This document shows, piece after piece, positions 1 through 11,370 of a stretch of DNA of 64,000 nucleotides (positions are counted from its first letter, which is position 1; each line of letters starts with the position of its first letter). Position numbers and translations under genes: made by a program. The DNA is from Aquanectria penicillioides (taxonomy: Eukaryota; Ascomycota; Sordariomycetes; Hypocreales; Nectriaceae), in contig PYIU01000006.1 in assembly GCA_003415625.1 (NCBI GenBank), positions 1,984,001-2,048,000 of the forward strand, in the 5' to 3' direction. The notes under the pieces were generated by a model, which saw nothing but the letters and a program-made list of their open reading frames with translations, was not told the DNA's origin and made no database searches.

Positions 1-36
1 TTCAGCTGAGACTGTAGATCATCCCGTCTTTTCACA

Positions 37-1271
37 ATGGCTTCATCAACCATCCAGCGTAGGCACTCTTTATTCATTCATTCCACCCGACCCGACCATA
101 TCCCGTCGCGGCTACACTGAGCATCGTTCGATCTGGCTGACCCTTGCTTTGATACAAACAGGTCTCGTGCGCTTTGTTCCCAAATCTAACCCCTCCAAGG
201 TTCTCATCGGTCAGCCTGCCGACAAGGATGTCGATGTTGGTGCTGCCGTGCGCAAGGGCCTAGAAGTCGCCGTCAAAGTCTTCTCAGGTTCCTCTGTTCT
301 GTCCCCCGGAAGTGAGACTGGCAGCACCGAGACCATTGGCCGAGTTCTCTCGCCCCTTGCTCAAAATGAAGTTGGCACGATTCGATGCATTGGCTTGAAC
401 GTAGGTTTCCTTGCTGTCGCGGTTTGCCAATTGGCTGTGTATAATTCAAAGTGCTTACACAATGGCTGTTAGTACAAGCAACATGCCGCCGAAGTCAAGA
501 TGGACATTCCCACAATCCCGACCGTATTCATGTACGCAAGCTGTCAATTGCGCACTTGACATGAAAAGTCATTGACTTTTTGCTTTAGGAAGCCCAACAC
601 CTCCCTTGGCGACCCATGGCCCGCGCCTACGATCCTGCCCAAGCTGACCCAGGTTGATGACTGTGGCGACTACGAGTCCGAGTTAGCGATTATTATTGGC
701 AAGACGGCCAAGAATGTCAGCGAGGCTGATGCCATGGACTACGTGCTGGGATACACTGCCGCCAATGACGTTTCAAGCCGCACATCACAGCTTAACCAGA
801 GCCAGTGGTCATTCTCCAAAGGCTTTGACGGAGCCTGCCCAATTGGTAAGTGAAAATTGATGGCCTCCATCCTTGCTACAGTTGTAAGAATCCTCTAACG
901 CTTCATGTAGGCCCGACTCTTGTATTAAAGTCTCTAATTCCCGATCCCTCCAAGCTATGGATCAAGGGCACTAAGAACGGCCAGGTCCTTCAAGACTGCG
1001 GCATCAAGTAAGACCCGGCATTACCCCCGTCTCTATTCGCATTCTGACCTTTATTCTCTTTAGCGATTTAATCTTCAGCGTTCCCAAGCTTGTTAGCTTC
1101 CTTTCTCAGAGCACCACTCTTCCTGCCGGCACTGTGATCATCACTGGAACTCCCGCGGGCGTTGGCATGGGCAAGAGCCCCAAGGAAACGCTCCGGGATG
1201 GCGACGAGTTTGCAGTAGAGATCTTGCCTCATATCGGCACCCTGGTCAATGTCTTTAAGAACGAGAAATAG
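37..1271 (+). CDS. Fumarylacetoacetate hydrolase (FAH) family enzyme
   Basis: Six exons can be joined in frame: 37-58, 162-400, 473-531, 589-845, 911-1007 and 1064-1271, giving 293 aa. The short first exon (MASSTIQ, with a split Arg codon) is chosen because the reading before 162 has no ATG. The FAH signature is clear: CIGLNYKQHAAE near residue 90, [11 protein letters not shown], a metal-binding acidic stretch [10 protein letters not shown], then [20 protein letters not shown] and the C-terminal [11 protein letters not shown]. This family cleaves or isomerises 1,3-diketo acids late in aromatic-acid breakdown (acylpyruvate or fumarylpyruvate type); exact substrate cannot be read from sequence. 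Length is that of the short FAHD1-like enzymes rather than the ~420-aa tyrosine-pathway FAH. It lies in a run of catabolic-looking genes with an FAD hydroxylase and a Zn2Cys6 regulator. The promoter is mostly outside the window. Confidence 0.9.
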
Positions 1272-1532
1272 AGTCAAAGTAATATGAAACGCGCCAAGAG
1301 CAATTGAATATAGACCAACAATTAAAATGTATACATATGCCATAAGCTAAAAATTGTTTGCGATGTGATTGCGATATTCCACGTATACCATAGATCGATC
1401 ACTTTAAACAGCCACTGTGGCATAGATGTGAAATGGTATCAGTTCCATCCAAAGCGAGATCTATCAAGTCACTGAAGCAGTCATTCCGTGTATCATTCAT
1501 CTTGTTTATATTGATCTTTTAATTTCTCTGAA

Positions 1533-1997
1533 TTAACCCAGCAGCTTGGGGACCTCCTCCACCAAGTACTCAACCACGGCGTCCGGTCCTCGCTCCACCT
1601 GCAGTCCCGTGGGAATCGCGTGCGTCTTAATGTCGGGCACCACCGACTTGGCCGTCGAAAAGATGGTGTTTGCCTCCTCAGCAGTCCACATTGAGGCGCA
1701 GAACTGTGTGTTTTGGTCAATTCCAATGCTTCTACTTGGTGTATTTGGAACAACTCACAATGACGTTGGGCTTGTACTTGGTCACCTTGGGCAGGACCTC
1801 GGCAATGTCTGTCATTGGGTATCAGATATTTATACAGGAGACAAACGGCATCCTTGAAACTCACTCTCGCAGTTGTCCAGGTGCTCAATCTCGTATTTGT
1901 CCTTGAGGGCCTCAATCATGCGTCCGATGAGACGCTTGGCCCGCTCCGGGGCCGTGTTAACGGTAAGAAGTCTCCAGGGGCCGCTTCGAACAGACAT
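1533..1997 (-). CDS. Uncharacterised 116-aa protein
   Basis: Three exons on the minus strand: 1865-1997, 1759-1808 and 1533-1703, with consensus GTGAGT donors. They give a 116-aa protein starting MSVRSGPWRLL and ending VEEVPKLLG. The reading extends upstream to an ATG at 2084, but those extra residues look like untranslated leader, so the start at 1997 is preferred. No signal peptide or membrane segment is visible. The alternation of hydrophobic strands (NVIFCASMW, HAIPTGLQV) and charged helices suggests a small alpha/beta fold, but I recognise no family. It converges on the FAH gene (about 260 bp between stops) and lies downstream of an MFS gene on the same strand, so a role in the same catabolic pathway is possible by position only. 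Confidence 0.65.
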
Positions 1998-2626
1998 GAT
2001 GGGCAGTGTGAGATGGTGGAATGTGTAAGGAATATCCAGCAATTGATTGAAAGCAGCAGACAAATGTGTTACTTTTCTTCTCAAAAGTTTTGGGGTTGCA
2101 ATTCGGAGAAGCTCGGCTTATCGATGCAGTCATCAATCGAATCTGAGGCTGCCGGTCGGGGAATGCGGGGGAACAGCTGCCGGATGTGTCTCCGGAATTC
2201 CCGCAGCGCCTCCACCACATCCCGGCTTCGGAGACACCATGGGGGTCGTGAAGCAGCGGGGCGCATGAATAATAAGTTCGGATGTGCCGAACTCCGATGG
2301 AACGAATTGACGAATCGGTAAAGGGATGCCCGTCAAGAACGAAAATGCCAGAGCGAGTGTGATGCAAAAGTCGTAAGATGGCGATGTCTCGCATGGGTGC
2401 TCACAAGGAAGAAAGGGTGTCATATTTTACCCGTGTTCTTAGATAATAAGGATAAATATTTGTGGTGGATACAATTGAATCGGCAGCATTCTTAATTCTT
2501 TCCGTGTACTTGAATGAAGCTATGCTATTTGGTCCAGACACAGACGAAAAGCAGATGGACATCAATCACCAGTCCAATTTACATACATGCATTCTGTTTA
2601 CATTCATTGAAACTCGGCCAACTAAT
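1998..2626. other. Intergenic, 629 bp
   Basis: This holds the promoter of the 116-aa orphan gene and the 3' flank of the MFS gene. There is a CGG-N9-CCG-like arrangement near 2192-2212 in a GC-rich stretch. I see no gene. Confidence 0.5.
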
Positions 2627-4476
2627 TCACTTCAATCCACATCGAGCCAACATATCCTTCTCTGCGATCCAAATGCGGATACTCTTGCCACGAGCATAAA
2701 GAATAAAGGTCGTCAGGTGAATGACGACATTGACGCTAGCAATCACCATGAAGACGGTGAGCATGCCGTTGGCGTCGATCCAGTCGTTAATCACCCATGT
2801 CCAGATCCACGCCATAAGAGATTTAAGTGACGCCACAGTCACCATGAGTTCGACAGAAAGCTGTTCGAGGTGTTAGCACAGAGTCTCGAGCAGAGCTGAT
2901 TAGGCAGTGGACACATACCTCCCGATGACAGTCAAGGGCATAACTCATCGACAGCGACACTCCGACTTGCGCGCCGGCGCTAAGGACTCCGTAGCCAACA
3001 ACGGGGCCTGCCCAATGCGTGTTGTAGTGATATGTCAGTCCTGACATGAGAGCCCCCAGGAACGTCAGGATAGTGGCGAGTGCGCAGACGGGGAGTCGCA
3101 TCTCAGGTTCTCGGATACCTTCATTCTTCTTGGTGAAGTAATTGGCAATGGAGTCGGCAAACGAACCGCAAAGCCAAGATCCTACCAGCGAACCCACGAA
3201 GGGGGATAGGAAGACGAGTCCTTGAGCCTGGGAATCAAAGCCATACTGGGGCGCAAAGAGCTGGGCGACAGTTGCACCAAGAATGACGTTCCATCCAAGA
3301 GACGCACCGTAGACAAGGCAAGCCCAAACCACAGTAGGATACGTAAGAAGAATGAAAGGACGTAGAAACACCTTTCGGAAGCTCACATCGGGGTCTGGCT
3401 TTTCCCACAGTGCAAGGCTGCGAAGGAATCCCTGCTTTGGGGGACCCTGTGGAACGCTTTCGATGCTCTCGCCGCAGGCCTCCTTTTTGGTTCCCGGAGC
3501 GGCCCCTACGCTCTCGATTCGCTCCACATCCGCCTTTTCCGAAGTATCGATTCCAGCAGAAACTGGATACGTCTGAGGCCTGGGTCCGTTGTACTTGGTT
3601 TCGGGCATGAAGAAGAACATGCTGATGCAACTCAAACAGATGAACATGGCCACAATGTGGAAAGCCCAAGCCATTCCGTAGCGCTGGATAATCAAGGCTG
3701 AAAACTGCAGCACAAGAATTGTTAGCAACTAAAACATCTATACTGTAGGCAAATGTGATTCTTACCAATGGGCCAAGCTCATTTCCACCCAGGACAGCAA
3801 GTCCATAAAAGGAGACCTTTTCTCCACGGTTGTGCAAAAAGAATATGTCGGTGATTGTAGTCGGGACAATAGACTCGATTGGAGCCTCAAACAGACCCAG
3901 AAACGCTCGGCCGATGATAAAGGGGGTGTAAGTCGCGTCAGATGCGATTCCAAGCCACACACAGGCAACACCCATCAGGACATTGGAGAGCATATACACG
4001 GGGCGACGTCCCAGCTTTAGTGCCAACGGCCTATCAACAAGGAACCAAGGTCAGGTAAGCACAACACAGCCACTCGAGAAGACTTACATCCAAAAGATGT
4101 TGCCAATTCCCTGGCAGATCAGCGTAGCTCCATTGGCATACGTCAGTTTCTGAAGGCTCTCGCCAAAAGTCTCCGCGAGGGGAAGCATTCCCGCTGCCAT
4201 GATAGGCCCCGTCACGCTGCCCATGAAGGCATACGCGACTCCGTTGAGAAGGGTTCCCCATTTCTTAAGTGTCGACCATCGAAGCGGATCGTTGGGATCC
4301 GTGAGCGACGGCTGCGGGACAAGCAGAATGTGGTTATTGCCTTGGGCAATGAACTGGAGGCCAGCAGTCGCCTTGCCGCCTTTGCCATTGTCGAAGAGAA
4401 GCTCCGTTCCGGGAGCTCTCTGTGGGACAGCCGAGGAGATGGCCTCGGATGCTGGGCTATCTTCGTGTCTTGCCAT
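2627..4476 (-). CDS. MFS transporter, DHA1/HOL1-like
   Basis: Four exons (4088-4476, 3766-4030, 2919-3704, 2627-2860) join without a frame break into 557 aa. The start MARHEDSPAS at 4476 is chosen over an upstream ATG at 4704 because the intervening peptide is low-complexity and unlike the family. Features in order: a hydrophilic N-terminus, NDPLRWSTLKKW before the first membrane helix, a cytoplasmic loop motif LALKLGRRPVY after helix 2 (MFS A-motif-like), GRAFLGLFEAPIES in helix 4-5, a ~90-aa central charged loop (about residues 250-330), then the second six-helix half ending IAEKDMLARCGLK. This pattern matches fungal HOL1-like proton-coupled drug or metabolite carriers at the plasma membrane. 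Position between an FAH enzyme and a Zn2Cys6 regulator suggests uptake or export of the cluster's aromatic substrate. Specificity is inference. Confidence 0.88.
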
Positions 4477-5085
4477 GTTGGATTTCGAAATACGGCCAGA
4501 AAATGGGAGATAGGATGGATGGTAGGTCCTCAGAGAGATCTCATCTCTTAACCCTGGCCTCAAGCCTTGTCTTATATGAGAAATGAACCTGGTATACAGC
4601 AGCGACAGGGTTCCCCACACACCTGGCGATGGGGAAACGGGGCTATCGTCTGGGGTAAGCTTGGGATTGTGGAGAGCTGGCTGCATCTCCCACAGGAAGC
4701 TCAACTATTACGACGCAATGGCGCATATCTCCACCACTCCGAGGCAGCCGCAGATACAGAAAGTCGGCCAAGACGAAGCCAACTTTCGGTACACTTCTCC
4801 AATGAAGCAGCGGGCAGCGACGAGTCTTTGGCACGAGAACAGGCTGGTGGCGGTCGCTAGCCTGGATAGTCTCAGTAGCCCCATCCCTCACCCCCTGCCA
4901 TAGAAGGGCTAGATTCGTTACATGAGCCAATCGGCAGCCCTGGGTCGGAAGCATACCGACGGTGAGCTCAACCTCCGGGATGATGGTTAACCGTCGGATT
5001 GCATTTGATTGTAAAGCATCACGTTCATACTGCCTCATTCTATTTTCCAGCGTTCAGTTGAGGCGCTATCTATGTTGTACAGTCA
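4477..5085. other. Intergenic, MFS promoter
   Basis: A 609-bp gap carries the promoter of the MFS gene and the 3' end of the Zn2Cys6 regulator. Open readings here are short and unconvincing. Confidence 0.5.
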
Positions 5086-7860
5086 TCATACATTTCCAGC
5101 ATCCGACCAGGCCGTCCAGTCCTCGAAATTAAGAAAGTTAAAGACAAGGTTCGTGTCAACAAGGCTTGCAAACGGATCTCCTTCATACAGATCCAACTCG
5201 CCTCCTAGCCCGTCTGTCGGTAATTCCGGGGGAGCGTTGGCGAGATAGCTCAAAAGCGCGGCGTCGTTATAGATATCCGTGGTAGAGTCGTGCTCCAACT
5301 GCCCGGCTCGCTCGCGATGTGACCTCGCAATAGCCAATACCTCCTTTGTGATCTCAGTACACCTGCGAGCAACTGCAAGCCGCTTCATCGATGAGAAAAT
5401 CTCAAGACTCTTTTCTATGTCTTCCATTATGCTCTCGGCTGCCAAAGGGCTGCTGTTGGAAAGGATGACGTAGAGCAACACCATTGTGCTATCGAGCACA
5501 TAGGTGCAATTATACCACCTGCCACATTCATCAGCATCTATGCATGAAACTAGACAGATCGGGATAGGACGAACCAGGTGCGGAAATAAGGACGATACAG
5601 ATATGTTGTGTGAACGAATCGGATCGTCTCGCTCGCCGCCTCGACACAGGATCGTGTATGCATAGCGAATTCATCTGGATGTGACTCCGCTGTGGCAGAT
5701 ATTAAAAAGGATCTGTGCAAGAGAATTCTTGCGTTGAGAAACCCTGCATCCGTCGATTAGTGATGGTCGCTGCATTTTGATGGCACCACTCACTCAGCTT
5801 CAGAACAATCTTTTGCTTGGTTATTAACTCTGCTTCATCTAATGATGACTTATCTAGGTTTAATGGGTCTCTTAATTGGGATTTCCAAGTCGAGAGGCGC
5901 TCATCTAAGATGAGGGACTTGTTCGACCTCTGGACCAGGGTGGCAGCTTCGTCAGGTCGGCCAGCATTGGCTGATATCTCCATCAATATTTCTGCCAGGT
6001 CAACCATGCAATTTATGAGATAAAGAGATGGCCCCGGTAAAGTCTGAAAGGATGTTAATTGGTTTTTATTTGATGGATGAAATAACATGTGAGGTGAAAT
6101 ACGTACTAGTTTGCGTGGCAGAGGGATGCGATAATGACCAGGCTCGCGCAAGAATGACTGGCGACCAGCAGACGAACACATTTCTCTTTAGAGATATTAG
6201 TAATATCATTATTTCAAAGCTGATTTTAAACATACACTTCGTGTGAATAAAGTCCCCTGCATAGGTTAGTTGAATGAATACATAGTCGCCTTTAGTTGTC
6301 GTACTCACCACCAAAACCGACTTTCCAAACTGGTCTCAGAGTGAAGACTTGTCGGTATCCCAATCGCCAATGCAGTCCGAAGTGCCATGCCTGCATACAT
6401 GTAGCAACTATGAGGCTTCAGTGCATTTTGGCAAAATACAGACTAAAAAACGGTTTAATAAGAGGTGTCGTCAAGTTGGTGTAGGGTAGGCCTAACCATG
6501 AGAAACAGGGTTTGTGCTGTTTCGAACGAGCTCGACTCGAAAGTGTCTTCAAGATGCAGCTTGGCTCTTTCAAAAAATAATTGTGATGCTCTGATCGGTA
6601 AGTATGTGGATTGATTGGTAGATTTCCCGTCTTCTTGAAACGCTTGGTCGAGAAACTCAGCTGCGCCATCCCACAACACCAAAGCTGTATCCCCAGCTGT
6701 AATGGCACCGATCGCAAGAACAATATTGAATAGCGCAAGGAATCTTGTTCGAGCTCTCACTCGAGGCGTCGAGGCTTCAGCTGGAGTGGCCTCTCCCGCC
6801 CATACCTCCTTTTCGCATCGAGAGAGAAATAATGCTTGATCAAGAATTGGATGGATGCAATGCAGGTTAAGAAAGTACAGCCGCGCGCATTCCCGTTCAA
6901 GTTCGATTCCAAAGGACGATCTAAGCACTTGAGGACTTTGAGCAGAGCCGATGACAGAAAGTGAGGCATTGGTATGGTCTGTCAAGGGAGGCCGAGGGCT
7001 GTTGGTAGGATGGCTAATACTCCTGTTCTCTTGTGTCCCAGAGACCGAGTAATCCGAGCTGTGCAGTAGGTTGACCACAGAGTCTCCCGTTGTTGCTTTT
7101 CCTTGCCCCGAGTCTCTGTTTGAGGATCCCGTCTTGCGCAACCTTTGACCTTTGGCTCGAGATTGAAGTCGTGAGAGGAAGTAAAATGTCCCCGTGTGGC
7201 CATAGAATTCTGCACCTTCAGTATGTTGATTGATGTCACCAAGCCCCTCGGGCTCACGCTCCTCTGACCGCCGAGGCTCAGAACCTTGAGTTGCTGTCGT
7301 GATGGGAGATGCTGGGACAGGTATATCTTCAATGCTTACTGGTGAGGTTAATGGCGCCCTTGTCTCGCCCTCGTCCCTAGGTGGACGAGGGATAGTAGTC
7401 TCTTTGGTAATTATTGTTGCTGGGTCTGAGGGCCTATATGATAGATTAGGCATTGGGTTGTAATATGTGCTACTGGTTTCTTACTGTGTGACTTCGGTGG
7501 AGCCTGCGCCTCCCCGATAGTCCACATAGACAACTGGTTGACGCTCTTTGAAAGAGCACTCGAAAGAGTGTTCTATGTCACAACTTAGTATCGGACAGCC
7601 CGTGATGAATGAACGAAAGACCTACGAACGCAACTGGAACAAGGAAATTGCCCATCGCACTGTCGAAGAATAAATTGTTTAGTAGTTGGATTCGAGCCAT
7701 CACTCCAAACGTAGCCAATCCATACCTTGACCTTGCGAGTTCTACACGAATCGCAGGCTACCGCAGCCCGGGGACGGCGCCTTCGCTTGGGGTTCCCTGC
7801 GGGAGCATCCCCTGAACTCGACATGTCGAATGATCTCAGGGACATGATACAGAAGTTCAA
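5086..7860 (-). CDS. Zn2Cys6 fungal transcription factor of the catabolic cluster
   Basis: Ten exons join in frame: 7726-7860, 7626-7659, 7485-7572, 6497-7433, 6309-6442, 6236-6256, 6107-6185, 5794-6043, 5575-5743 and 5086-5518, giving 759 aa. One exon is only 21 nt. The Zn2Cys6 binuclear cluster is assembled across three exons: ACDSCRTRKVKC, then DGQFPCSSC, then VQHSFEC, preceded by a basic PKRRRRPRAAV. The fungal-specific middle domain follows, with CIHPILDQALFLSRC, SVFCQNALKPHSCYMYAGMA, YSHEVEMCSSAGR and FLNARILLHRSFL. Introns fall inside all these conserved blocks, so a single-exon prediction would miss most of the protein. The start could instead be an internal Met at 7845 or 7824. It is divergent from the FAD monooxygenase and is the obvious candidate pathway regulator (inference). 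Confidence 0.9.
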
Positions 7861-8401
7861 GAGTGAAAAAAGACGAGCAATATGGTATCTGATAAACTTG
7901 AAGAGTCACAATATTCACATGCGGCTTGGTTCTCGTGTGGTAGCGGATTGGGGCGTGTGATGGGGATGCGGGGCTGGTGGGCTGCGGTGGCAACCTCACT
8001 GCAGCTTACGAGAGGAAGTGGCTGATATCCTCTTTGCGCTCTAAAGATATACCCAACTTTGAATCTCTGTATTGCTAGGCGATGGAGAATTGCCATGCGC
8101 GAAGTATTTTGCCTATCGGCAAGAATTCCAGTCAATATCCCTTTGTAAGACCCAATTGCGCCAATGGACGCTTCCCACTCCCTCCCCAAACTGTTCATTT
8201 TGGAGAGACGTCAGGTCATCCCCAAACCATCCAAAACTTACCACAATGGTAGCTTCTCAGCCTCGGCCACAACCCCGGACTAGTTACAAAGCCATTCGCA
8301 TCCCATGACTAAATTCGGATCCCATGGACATCCTCATCAGAGGCACGCTGGGCCTATATCTTCTGGGTATGGCATGCAAAGTGAAGCCGTGAATGACGAA
8401 T

Positions 8402-8410
8402 CGGAATCCG
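8402..8410. promoter_or_regulatory. CGG-N3-CCG dyad 1
   Basis: The sequence is CGGAATCCG, a perfect palindromic pair of CGG half-sites with a 3-bp spacer. Zn2Cys6 dimers commonly bind such dyads. It lies about 430 bp upstream of the monooxygenase start. Confidence 0.5.
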
Positions 8411-8553
8411 TCTTTCGGAATACCCCAGGTTTTCCCCACGATTTGCTTCTCCGACGGTGGCCCGAACGAGCCAATCGGAAGCCAAGCTTCGGCAACTGGG
8501 CCCTCTCACAGCGTAGCTGACATGGACAAAGGAGGGCATCTGGCGAGAATCAT

Positions 8554-8562
8554 CGGTATCCG
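8554..8562. promoter_or_regulatory. CGG-N3-CCG dyad 2
   Basis: The sequence is CGGTATCCG, with the same half-site spacing as the dyad 152 bp upstream. It lies about 280 bp before the monooxygenase start. Confidence 0.5.
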
Positions 8563-8839
8563 AGGCAGTGGCTGTTATTATTGCGTACTAGTTTGCAACG
8601 GACACTTCTCCGACGTTCTTTGCCGGTGCTTGAACGAGTGACGAAGGTGTCCTGTTGGTGGGAAAGGCTCGGAAAGTGGGGTCTTTCAACCTGGAGAAGC
8701 TTCCATTATCACCAACTCCAACATCTAGACAATCTGGTTTAAAATAATCAATTGTGAGATCAATCTCCAGAAATTCTAATAGACATTAGATATCGGTTCC
8801 AAGAAACAATAGACAAGTTCCAAGTCCAACGCTATCATC

Positions 8840-11024
8840 ATGCCCGGCTTGCTCGAGACTCCCGCGGTCAACGGGACCAACCACAACAGCACGGTCGACG
8901 TGCCTGTGCTAATTGTCGGTGGTGGCCCTGCAGGACTGCTTTCGGCGTATATGCTTTCCAAACTTGGAGGTTTGTAACTCGTTTCCTCGGACACTTTGTA
9001 TGGGACAAGATGAATTGACCATGTTCAGTTCAATCCCTCCTAATCGAAAAGTACCCGAGCGACTCGCCGCTCCCAAAGCTCACGCTCTCTGCCCGCGAAG
9101 TCTGGAGATATGTCGCCAGTTTGGACTCGATACTATGGATATGCGCCGTCAGGGATCTCCTCGAGATGATGCATACTGGGTGAATTTCGTCACCAATCTT
9201 AGTGGGGAGCGCATTGGCGTTCTACCTTACGAGCGGATGGACACCAAAGTCCTCGATGCCACCCCTGAGGTATGATACTCTCCTAGAGGCCGAAGGATAC
9301 ATGCTGATTAAGCGATAGATGATCCATAACATTCCCCAGCCCGGGTTTGAGCAGTTTGTTGCCAGGGAGCTGGAGAACGACCCAAATGTCCAGATCCGCA
9401 AGGGCGTTGCTTTTGTTACCTGCGAACAGGTGGGGTTGCAACCAACCATACTTGCAATTGGCATTATAGCTGATCAAACAATTTGCAGATCAAAGACCAG
9501 GTTATCACGACTGTCGAGGAGCGCGCGACCAAGACCCGATGGCAAATCACGTCAAGGCATGTCCTCGCCTGCGACGGTGCTAAGAGCCAGGTTCGCAAGG
9601 ACCTGAACATTGAGAGTGAGGGAGAGGATGGATGTGAGCCTCGAACCTGGACAATCTTCCCACGCCGCGGACACTGACCGAGAAACTGTAGACGAGACTA
9701 TGATGACCATTCACTTCAATGCCGACCTTCGTCCCGTTGTCAAAGACCGTCTCGGCATGCTCCACTGGATCACCGACCCAGCTTGCTCTGGCTTCATCAT
9801 TGCCTACGACCTGGGCGGCAACCACGTATTGATTAGCAACTTTGATGTAAGTCGCAAGCGCAAATTCTTCAAGTATCATACTAAACAGATACACAGTCCA
9901 AGAGGCACCCCGCTGATACTTGGGACCAAGACCTCTGCCGAACGGTTCTCCGCGCAGCAATCGGCCAAGACGTCCCCTTCAATGTCCTGAGCTACCGACC
10001 ATGGCTTCTCAGCCGTAGAGTCGCCAAACAGTACCGACAAGGAAACATCTTCCTGTAAGTCTGCCCGTTGGAAAATCTTGTATTTACATACTGATTCCAG
10101 CGGCAACAGAGTCGGCGACGCTGCGCACTCTTTCCCGCCTACCGGTGGCCTGGGTCTCAACTCTGGTATCGCCGATGCCCACAACCTCGCATACAAGATC
10201 GCCGCCGTGCACAAGGGCTGGGCAGGCGAGGCTATCCTCGACTCATACGACGCCGACCGACGACAAATTGCCCTCGTAAACTCTGCGCAGAGCGTCAAGA
10301 ACGGCAAGAAGATCTTTTCGTTCCTCAAGGCGCTGGGAACCGCTGGGATTGACGACGTGGAGAAGGCGAGAGAGAACCTCCACAAGTCGATCCATGACCC
10401 TTCCAAGCAGGACATGATTGCCCGTGAGGTCGAGGGCCAGAGGGAACACTTTGATAACGTGAGAATTTCCGCCCTCAGTTGTCATCCGCGTGAGCTAACA
10501 TTGCGTGCCAGCTGGAGATTCACATCGGATACGTCTACGGCGACAAGCAGGCACCTCCCAACGCCTCTGATTTCACGCCCAAGTTCGTCCCAGGAGCTCG
10601 CGTCCCCCATGCTTGGATCAAGCCCCTCAACGGGGCGCTCTCTGAAGACGTGCCTCCCCTAGATGTCTCGTACGTCAAGGAGTTCACCCCAAGCGAGGTG
10701 GCTGCTCGCAAGTATTCTACTCTGGATCTCTGCAGCTTGGACTCATTCACGCTCCTTGCTCCCGCCGGCGGACCTTGGACAAGCAAGTTTGACGAGCTGC
10801 AGACGGCGCTGATGAGATCAAACGTCAAGGCTCAGCTATGGATCGCCGGGGAGGACTTTGAGTTTAGTGCCGCCGAGCACAAGGCACTCTTTGAGAAGGA
10901 TGGAGGCTTCGCAGCTGGCAGAGCCCTGCTGGTGCGTCCAGACCAGCACATTGTGGAATGTCCCGGCCCCGAGACAACCTCAGAGGAGTTGAGGTCATTC
11001 ATCCTCGGGCATTTGGGCCTGTGA
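8840..11024 (+). CDS. FAD-dependent phenol-hydroxylase-like monooxygenase (one frame break)
   Basis: Eight exons: 8840-8969, 9029-9269, 9319-9429, 9489-9633, 9692-9846, 9897-10054, 10101-10458 and 10512-11024, about 603 aa. It is a class A flavoprotein hydroxylase. Visible are the dinucleotide-binding motif VLIVGGGPAGLLSAY near residue 25, the DG motif CDGAKSQVRK, and the GD motif RVGDAAHSFPPTGGLGLN. A thioredoxin-like C-terminal domain follows, as in phenol 2-monooxygenase, TfdB and MhpA. These enzymes use NAD(P)H and O2 to hydroxylate phenolic rings. Exon 2 changes frame at 9072-9077: SLLIEKYPSDSPLP is in one frame and KAHALCPRSLEIC in the next. One extra base there restores a continuous family-typical sequence, and all other exon phases agree. 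I read this as a lost base, not decay. It is divergent from the cluster regulator. Confidence 0.88.
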
Positions 11025-11370
11025 CCTTCAACACACACTTCACTTCAAGTAGCACAATGTAACCATTAGCGAAGCTTTATAGTTTTTGTATCAACTCGCT
11101 CGTATCCGTTAAGCGCTGCAATTGACCCGCATTCATTCACCGACAAAATCCAGACAGTTGAACATTAAGTACTTCGATAATGCCGCATTCCCAATTAGAT
11201 CGTATACACAACGCCATCAGCCACAAGGACATCAGTGCGACTGACATGGCGAAGAGGGGTCTGGGTACAGAAGGTGATGTTGGCCACTCTTCTCACCGCA
11301 TTTCATCCAAAAGCTACCGGGGGGATGTTTTCCAAGACTATCTCTTTCTTTCGTGACTCCAACTACCTGC
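11025..11370. other. Intergenic, convergent 3' ends
   Basis: A 346-bp gap lies between the convergent monooxygenase and POM34-like genes. I see nothing beyond 3' untranslated sequence. Confidence 0.5.

Larger units (their letters stand above)
7861..8839. promoter_or_regulatory. Divergent promoter of regulator and monooxygenase
   Basis: A 979-bp region separates the Zn2Cys6 regulator (minus) from the monooxygenase (plus). It contains two perfect CGG-N3-CCG inverted repeats, the half-site layout typical of Zn2Cys6 dimers. An AGCCAAT box lies near 8470. Regulation by the adjacent factor is inferred. Confidence 0.55.
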
